This document shows, piece after piece, positions 59,959 through 64,000 of a stretch of DNA of 64,000 nt. The stretch comes from Panulirus ornatus (lineage: Eukaryota; Arthropoda; Malacostraca; Decapoda; Palinuridae). Made by a program: the position numbers and the translations under genes. Position 1 is the first letter of the stretch; every line of letters begins with the position of its first letter. The notes under the pieces were generated by a model. The model made no database searches. It was not told the origin of the DNA and was given only the letters and a program-made list of their open reading frames with translations. Where the stretch lies: NCBI RefSeq assembly GCF_036320965.1, contig NC_092225.1, positions 53,617,868 through 53,681,867 of the forward strand. Direction: 5' to 3'.

Positions 59959-61080
59959 GTTTGTATTTTTTCCTCTCTTCAAATATATATTGTATCTTAG
60001 ATATGTTAAGTTTTCTGCATGAAATGATCAGAATGTTGTTTGATGATTAAGATTTTGTCTTTGTCATTCGCCTCAGGTGAAATGCATGATTTTTCCTTTT
60101 AATTGTGTCATCCATTGCTACCTGCATAGTATTATTATATGATTATTCTCCAATTAGAATTATGTAGGGCTTTCCATGTAGAGAATTAATAATTCTTTTC
60201 ATGGGTTGGATTGTTCTGTAAGTCTTGAGAGACTCTAGGATCTCTTTGGGTTAGAAACCTGTTGACCTCTTGCCATGTGTTTAGGTAGATGCCTCTGACT
60301 CTGTGCTAACCACCTCTTTGGTGCTAGAAGTCTTCTGACTTGGCTTGGGTCTGTTCCATTGATCAATTGGCAGCCTATATTCAGCAATAATGTCATCACT
60401 CTCTAGCTGTTGATACCAGCTTATCTCATAATTCTGTGAATTCTGGATGTATTTTAGTCTTCTAACCTACTATAGATAGATATCCTTCTCTGAGTTGGTT
60501 AAGGGGTTGCATATTATGTGATTGAATTGACTTATATGAAATTCATTCATTGACATTACGTATTTAAGTTTTATAAGTAGATGGTGGCACTGGCTCCTCG
60601 CCATCTTCCATTTTTTATGCGGTTCCAATTTTTTTCTTTTTACAGTGAGTAGATCCAGTGATTAGAACAGTGTTGCCCAAGATATGTGACACTTGGGTCA
60701 AACTCCCAAGATTGTGCTACCATGGGTTGGTTGTTAGTCAAGCTTCCACCAAATTTGTTGTTATTTTTTCTGATTAATCGTGATTGATGTTTTTGTGGAC
60801 ATTGGGCTCCAGTAACTCGGTCTTAGGGTAAGGGTGTTTTCTTTTACAAAGAACCTGTTTCCCAAATGGGTAGGAGTGTTGAGAGTAACTTGTGAAGAAA
60901 TATCACCTCTCAAGTCACCAGTGGGCAGGCTGGAATCACTTGACCCATGTAATCTGACAATCTTACACTTTAAGTATTGCTGCATTTATAAAGTAATTGG
61001 GGGCCCACTGTCATCTCTAGGGTAGGAAATGCAGATTACCCCTTGCATGCCAGAAATTTTCATGTACTTTAAAGTTTATT
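59959..61080. other. Intron after exon f, no recognised feature
   Basis: AT-rich and T-rich host-like sequence. I looked for the expected next SETDB1 exon (Tudor 3, starting with aromatic residues after an AG) and did not find it before the window end. Confidence 0.5.
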
Positions 61081-61498
61081 TATTTACTTATTTTGCTTTG
61101 TCGCTGTCTCCCGCGTTAGCGAGGTGGCGCAAGGAAACAGACGAAAGAATGGCCCAACCCACCCACATACACATGTGTATACATACACGTCCACACACAC
61201 AAATATACATACCTATACATCTCAACGTATACATATATATACACACACAGACATATACATATATACACATGTTCATAATTCATACAGTCTGCCTTTATTC
61301 ATTCCCATTGCCACCTCGCCACACATGAAATAACAACCCCCTCCCCCCTCCTGTGTGCGAGGTAGCGCTAGGAAAAGACAACAAAGGCCCCATTCGTTCA
61401 CACTCAGTCTCTAGCTGTCATGTAATGATGCACCGAAACCACAGCTACCTTTCCACATCCAGGCCCCACAGAACTTTCCATGGTTTACCCCAGACGCT

Positions 61499-62689
61499 TC
61501 ACATGCCCTGGTTCAATCCATTGACAGCACGTCGACCCCGGTATACCACATCGTTCCAATTCACTCTATTCCTTGCATGCCCTTCACCCTCCTGCATGTT
61601 GAGGCCCCGATCACTCAAAATCTTTTTCACTCCATCTTTCCACCTCCAATTTGGTTTCGCACTTCTCCTCATTCCCTCCACCTCTGACACATATATCCTC
61701 TTTGTCAATCTTTCCTCACTCATTCTCTCCATGTGCCCAAACCATTTCAAAACACCCTCTTCTACTCTCTCAACCACACTCTTTTTATTTCCACACATCT
61801 CTCTGACCCTATTATTACTTACTCGATCAAACCACCTCACACCACATATTGTCCTCAAACATCTCATTTCCAGCACATCCACCCTTCTGCACACAATTCT
61901 ATCCATAGCCCACGCCTCACAACCATACAACATTGTTGGAACCACTATTCCTTCAAACATACCCATTTTTGCTTTCCAAGATAATGTTCTCGACTTCCAC
62001 ACATTCTTCAAGGCTCCCAGAATTTTCGCCCCCTCCCCCACCCTATGATTCACTTCCGCTTCCATGGTTCCATCCGCTGCCAAATCCACTCCTAGATATC
62101 TAAAACACTTCACTTCCTCCAATTTTTCTCCATTCAAACTTACCTCCCAGTTGACTTGACCCTCAATCCTACTGTACCTAATAACCTTGCTCTTATTCAC
62201 ATTTACTCTCAGCTTTCTTCTTTCACACACTTTATCAAACTCAGTCACCAGCTTCTGCAGTTTCTCACACGAATCAGCCATCAGCGCTGTATCATCAGCG
62301 AACAACAACTGACTCACTTCCCAAGCTCTCTCATCCACAACAGACTGCATACTTGCCCATCTTTCCAAAACTCTTGCATTCACCCCCCTAACAACCCCAT
62401 CCATAAACAAGTTAAACAACCATGGAGACATCACGCACCCCTGCCGCAAACCTACATTCACTGAGAACCAATCACTTTCCTCTCTTCCCACACGTACACA
62501 TGACTTACATCCTCGATAAAAACTGTTCACTGCTTCTAACAACTTGCCTCCCACACCATATGTTCTTAATACCTTCCACAGAGCATCTCTATCAACTCTA
62601 TCATATGCCTTCTCCAGATCCATAAATTCTACATACGAATCCATTTGCTTTTCTAAGTATTTCTCACTTACATTCTTCAAAGCAAACAC
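61499..62689 (-). CDS. LINE-A RT (motif A onward) and C-terminal domain, open
   Basis: 396 residues without a stop. FALKNVSEKYLEKQMDSYV, FMDLEKAYDRVDRDALW (motif A Asp), GLRQGCVMSPWLFNLFMDG (intact motif B), SQLLFADDTALMADS (motif C), YLGVDLAADG, LYGCEAWAMD, GVRWFDRVSN, GHMERMSEERL and the end VVYRGRRAVNGLNQGM, which reads past the usual stop because TGA is CGA here. The start is set by an upstream stop, not by a real ATG. Confidence 0.78.
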   Translation of the reverse strand: MFALKNVSEKYLEKQMDSYVEFMDLEKAYDRVDRDALWKVLRTYGVGGKLLEAVNSFYRGCKSCVRVGREESDWFSVNVGLRQGCVMSPWLFNLFMDGVVRGVNARVLERWASMQSVVDERAWEVSQLLFADDTALMADSCEKLQKLVTEFDKVCERRKLRVNVNKSKVIRYSRIEGQVNWEVSLNGEKLEEVKCFRYLGVDLAADGTMEAEVNHRVGEGAKILGALKNVWKSRTLSWKAKMGMFEGIVVPTMLYGCEAWAMDRIVCRRVDVLEMRCLRTICGVRWFDRVSNNRVREMCGNKKSVVERVEEGVLKWFGHMERMSEERLTKRIYVSEVEGMRRSAKPNWRWKDGVKKILSDRGLNMQEGEGHARNRVNWNDVVYRGRRAVNGLNQGM

Positions 62690-63424
62690 TTAATCCACAC
62701 ATCCTCTACCGCTTCTGAAACCACACTGCTCTTCCCCAATCTGATGCTCTGTACATGCCTTCACCCTGTCAGTCAATACCCTCCCATATAATTTCCCAGG
62801 AATACTCAACAAATTTATACCTCTGTAATTTGAGCACTCACCTTTGTCCCCTTTGCCTTTGTACTATGGCACTATGCAAGCATTCTGCCAATCCTCAGGC
62901 ACCTCACCATGAATCATACATACATTAAATAACCTTACCAACCAGTCAACCATACAGTCACCCCCTTTTTTAATAAATTCCAATGCAATACCATCCAAAC
63001 CCGCAGACTTGCCGGCTTTCATCTTCCGCAAAGCTTTTACTACCTCTTCTCTGTTTACCAAATCATTTTCCCTAACCCTCGCACTTTGCACACCACCTTG
63101 ACCAAACACCCTATATATGCCACTCTATCATCAAACACATTCAACAAACCTTCAAAATACTCACTCCATCTCCTCACATCCCACTACTTGTTATCACCTC
63201 CCCATTAGCCCCCTTCACTGAAGTTCCCATTTGTTCCCTTGCCCTACACACTTTATTTACCTCCTTCCAGAACATCTTTTTATTCTCCCTAAAATTTAAT
63301 GATACTCTCTCACTCCAACTGAGATCTCATTTGCCCTCTTTTTCACCTCTTGCACATTTCTCTTGAACTCCTGCCTCTTTCTTTTATACATCTCCCAGGC
63401 ATTTGCATTATTTCCCTGCAAAAA

Positions 63425-63985
63425 TCATCCAAATGCCTCTCTCTTCTCTTTCACTAATAATCTTACTTCTTCATCCCACCGCTCACTACCCTTTCTAATC
63501 TGCCCACCTCCCACGCTTCTCATGCCACAAGCATCTTTTGGGCAAGCCATCACTGCTTCCCTAAATACATCCCATTCCTCCCCGACTCCCCTTACCTCCT
63601 TTGTTCTCACCTTTTTCCATTCTGTACTCAGTCTCTCCTGGTACTTCCTCACACAAGTCTCCTTCCCAAGCTCACTTACTCTCACCACTCTCTTCACCCC
63701 AACATTCTCTCTTCTTTTCTGAAAACCTCTACAAATCTTCACCTTCGCCTCTACAAGATAATGATCAGCCCTCCCTCCAGTTGCACCTCTCAGCACATTA
63801 ACATCCAAAAGTCTCTCTTTCGTGCGTCTATCAATTGCCATCTGGCCATCTCTCCTACTTACATACGTATACTTACGTATATTTCTCTTTTTAAACCAGG
63901 TATTCCCAATCACCAGTCCTTTTTCAGCACATAAATCTACAAGCTCTTCACCATTTCCATTTACAACACTGAACACCTCATGCAT
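63425..63985 (-). CDS. LINE-A endonuclease C-terminal part and linker start (open)
   Basis: 186 residues: NGNGEELVDLCAEKGLVIGN, KRNIRKYTYVSRRDGQ, an in-frame loss of about 8 residues (LLDYVL is missing before IDRRTKERL), GGRADHYLVEAKVKICRGFQ (SDH is ADH here, so the catalytic Ser/Asp context is altered), then LGKETCVRKYQERLSTEWKK. Antisense to SETDB1. Confidence 0.75.
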   Translation of the reverse strand: MHEVFSVVNGNGEELVDLCAEKGLVIGNTWFKKRNIRKYTYVSRRDGQMAIDRRTKERLLDVNVLRGATGGRADHYLVEAKVKICRGFQKRRENVGVKRVVRVSELGKETCVRKYQERLSTEWKKVRTKEVRGVGEEWDVFREAVMACPKDACGMRSVGGGQIRKGSERWDEEVRLLVKEKREAFG

Positions 63986-64000
63986 ACCAATTATTCCCTC

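Larger units (their letters stand above)
54830..59440 (-). mobile_element. Old LINE-A copy, minus strand, carrying a later insertion and a duplication
   Basis: 3' UTR 54830-55050, C-terminal domain to 55298, a plus-strand LINE-A insertion (55299-57575), then C-terminal domain again from 57576 to 58075 with a ~195-bp tandem duplication. An unnamed repeat (58076-58290) stands where the RT would be. Linker 58291-58600 and endonuclease 58800-59440 (GVDKRTRAMEEVALLLKQDL, DRVLVMGNSYVKV) follow. No functional frame. Confidence 0.78.
61083..64000 (-). mobile_element. Long LINE-A copy, minus strand, extends beyond the window
   Basis: A (TTTA)n/T-rich tail, terminal hairpin complement (TTTTGCTTTGTCGCTGTCTC), full 3' UTR, C-terminal domain and RT (61499-62689 open), pre-RT (62864-63109), linker (~63110-63440) and endonuclease C-terminal part (63425-63985). 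Few lesions: a stop in the CVDQVFAL codons (Gln to stop, ~62690), one at the KGKGDKG/P junction near 62866, and indels in the linker. The 5' part lies to the right of the window. Confidence 0.9.

Noticed and set aside
60000..61080. Next SETDB1 exon (Tudor 3)
   Set aside because: No AG-preceded frame resembling Tudor 3 could be found here or in the remaining window; it probably lies downstream.

Overview
This is eukaryotic DNA, most likely from an arthropod and probably a decapod crustacean. It has GT-AG introns, long AT-rich microsatellite tracts and a very high load of non-LTR retroelements. The decapod assignment is an inference from the repeat style and from memory; no search was run. There is no bacterial-type gene organisation.

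The only host gene I can support lies on the + strand. It is a SETDB1/eggless-type histone H3K9 methyltransferase, represented by six internal exons at 13257-13412, 14701-14801, 28699-28752, 31193-31369, 43738-43964 and 59759-59958. All junctions are GT-AG and the phases agree across every intron, giving 305 codons over 46.7 kb. They encode an acidic/helical N-terminal part, Tudor 1, Tudor 2 and the very start of Tudor 3. The first exons, the rest of Tudor 3 and the MBD, pre-SET and SET domains are not in the window.

The introns and the upstream flank are packed with one LINE family, called LINE-A here. It has an AP-type endonuclease followed by a reverse transcriptase with an FADD box, resembles RTE, and has no ORF1 that I can see. 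From the copies its layout is: 5' UTR about 180 nt, one endonuclease-RT ORF of nearly 3 kb, a 3' UTR of about 460 nt with a TGTATA-rich block, a terminal hairpin-like motif (core CGCTACCTCGC...GCGGGAGACAGCG) and an A-rich tail. About 25 fragments lie in both orientations: near-intact young copies (42003-43571, 20423-23235, 44060-45090, 61083-64000), one end-to-end copy (24885-28494, minus) and many old ones, often nested. Several have visible target-site duplications.

Other elements are a short LINE-A-derived non-autonomous element (24700-24840, 38842-39078, 51808-52058), two Jockey-like LINE fragments (10255-11793, 16845-18630), CR1/L2-like fragments (12330-12840, 53170-54620), a Penelope-like element (39320-40140, minus), a pogo/Tigger-like terminal-inverted-repeat element (2871-3296), an unnamed dispersed repeat (5220-5395, 53505-53800, 58076-58290) and a striking inverted array of seven tRNA-like units in intron 3 (28800-30420).

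By region: 1-13.2 kb is upstream flank or upstream intron made of LINE-A, Jockey-like and CR1-like debris; 13.2-14.8 kb holds the first two exons; 14.8-28.7 kb is intron 2 with nested LINE-A and Jockey; 28.7-31.4 kb holds exons 3 and 4 around the tRNA-like array; 31.4-43.7 kb is intron 4; 43.7-59.8 kb is exon 5 and the huge intron 5; 59.8-64 kb is exon 6 and the start of the next intron. The host gene belongs to a family that silences retroelements, and here it is itself crowded with them.
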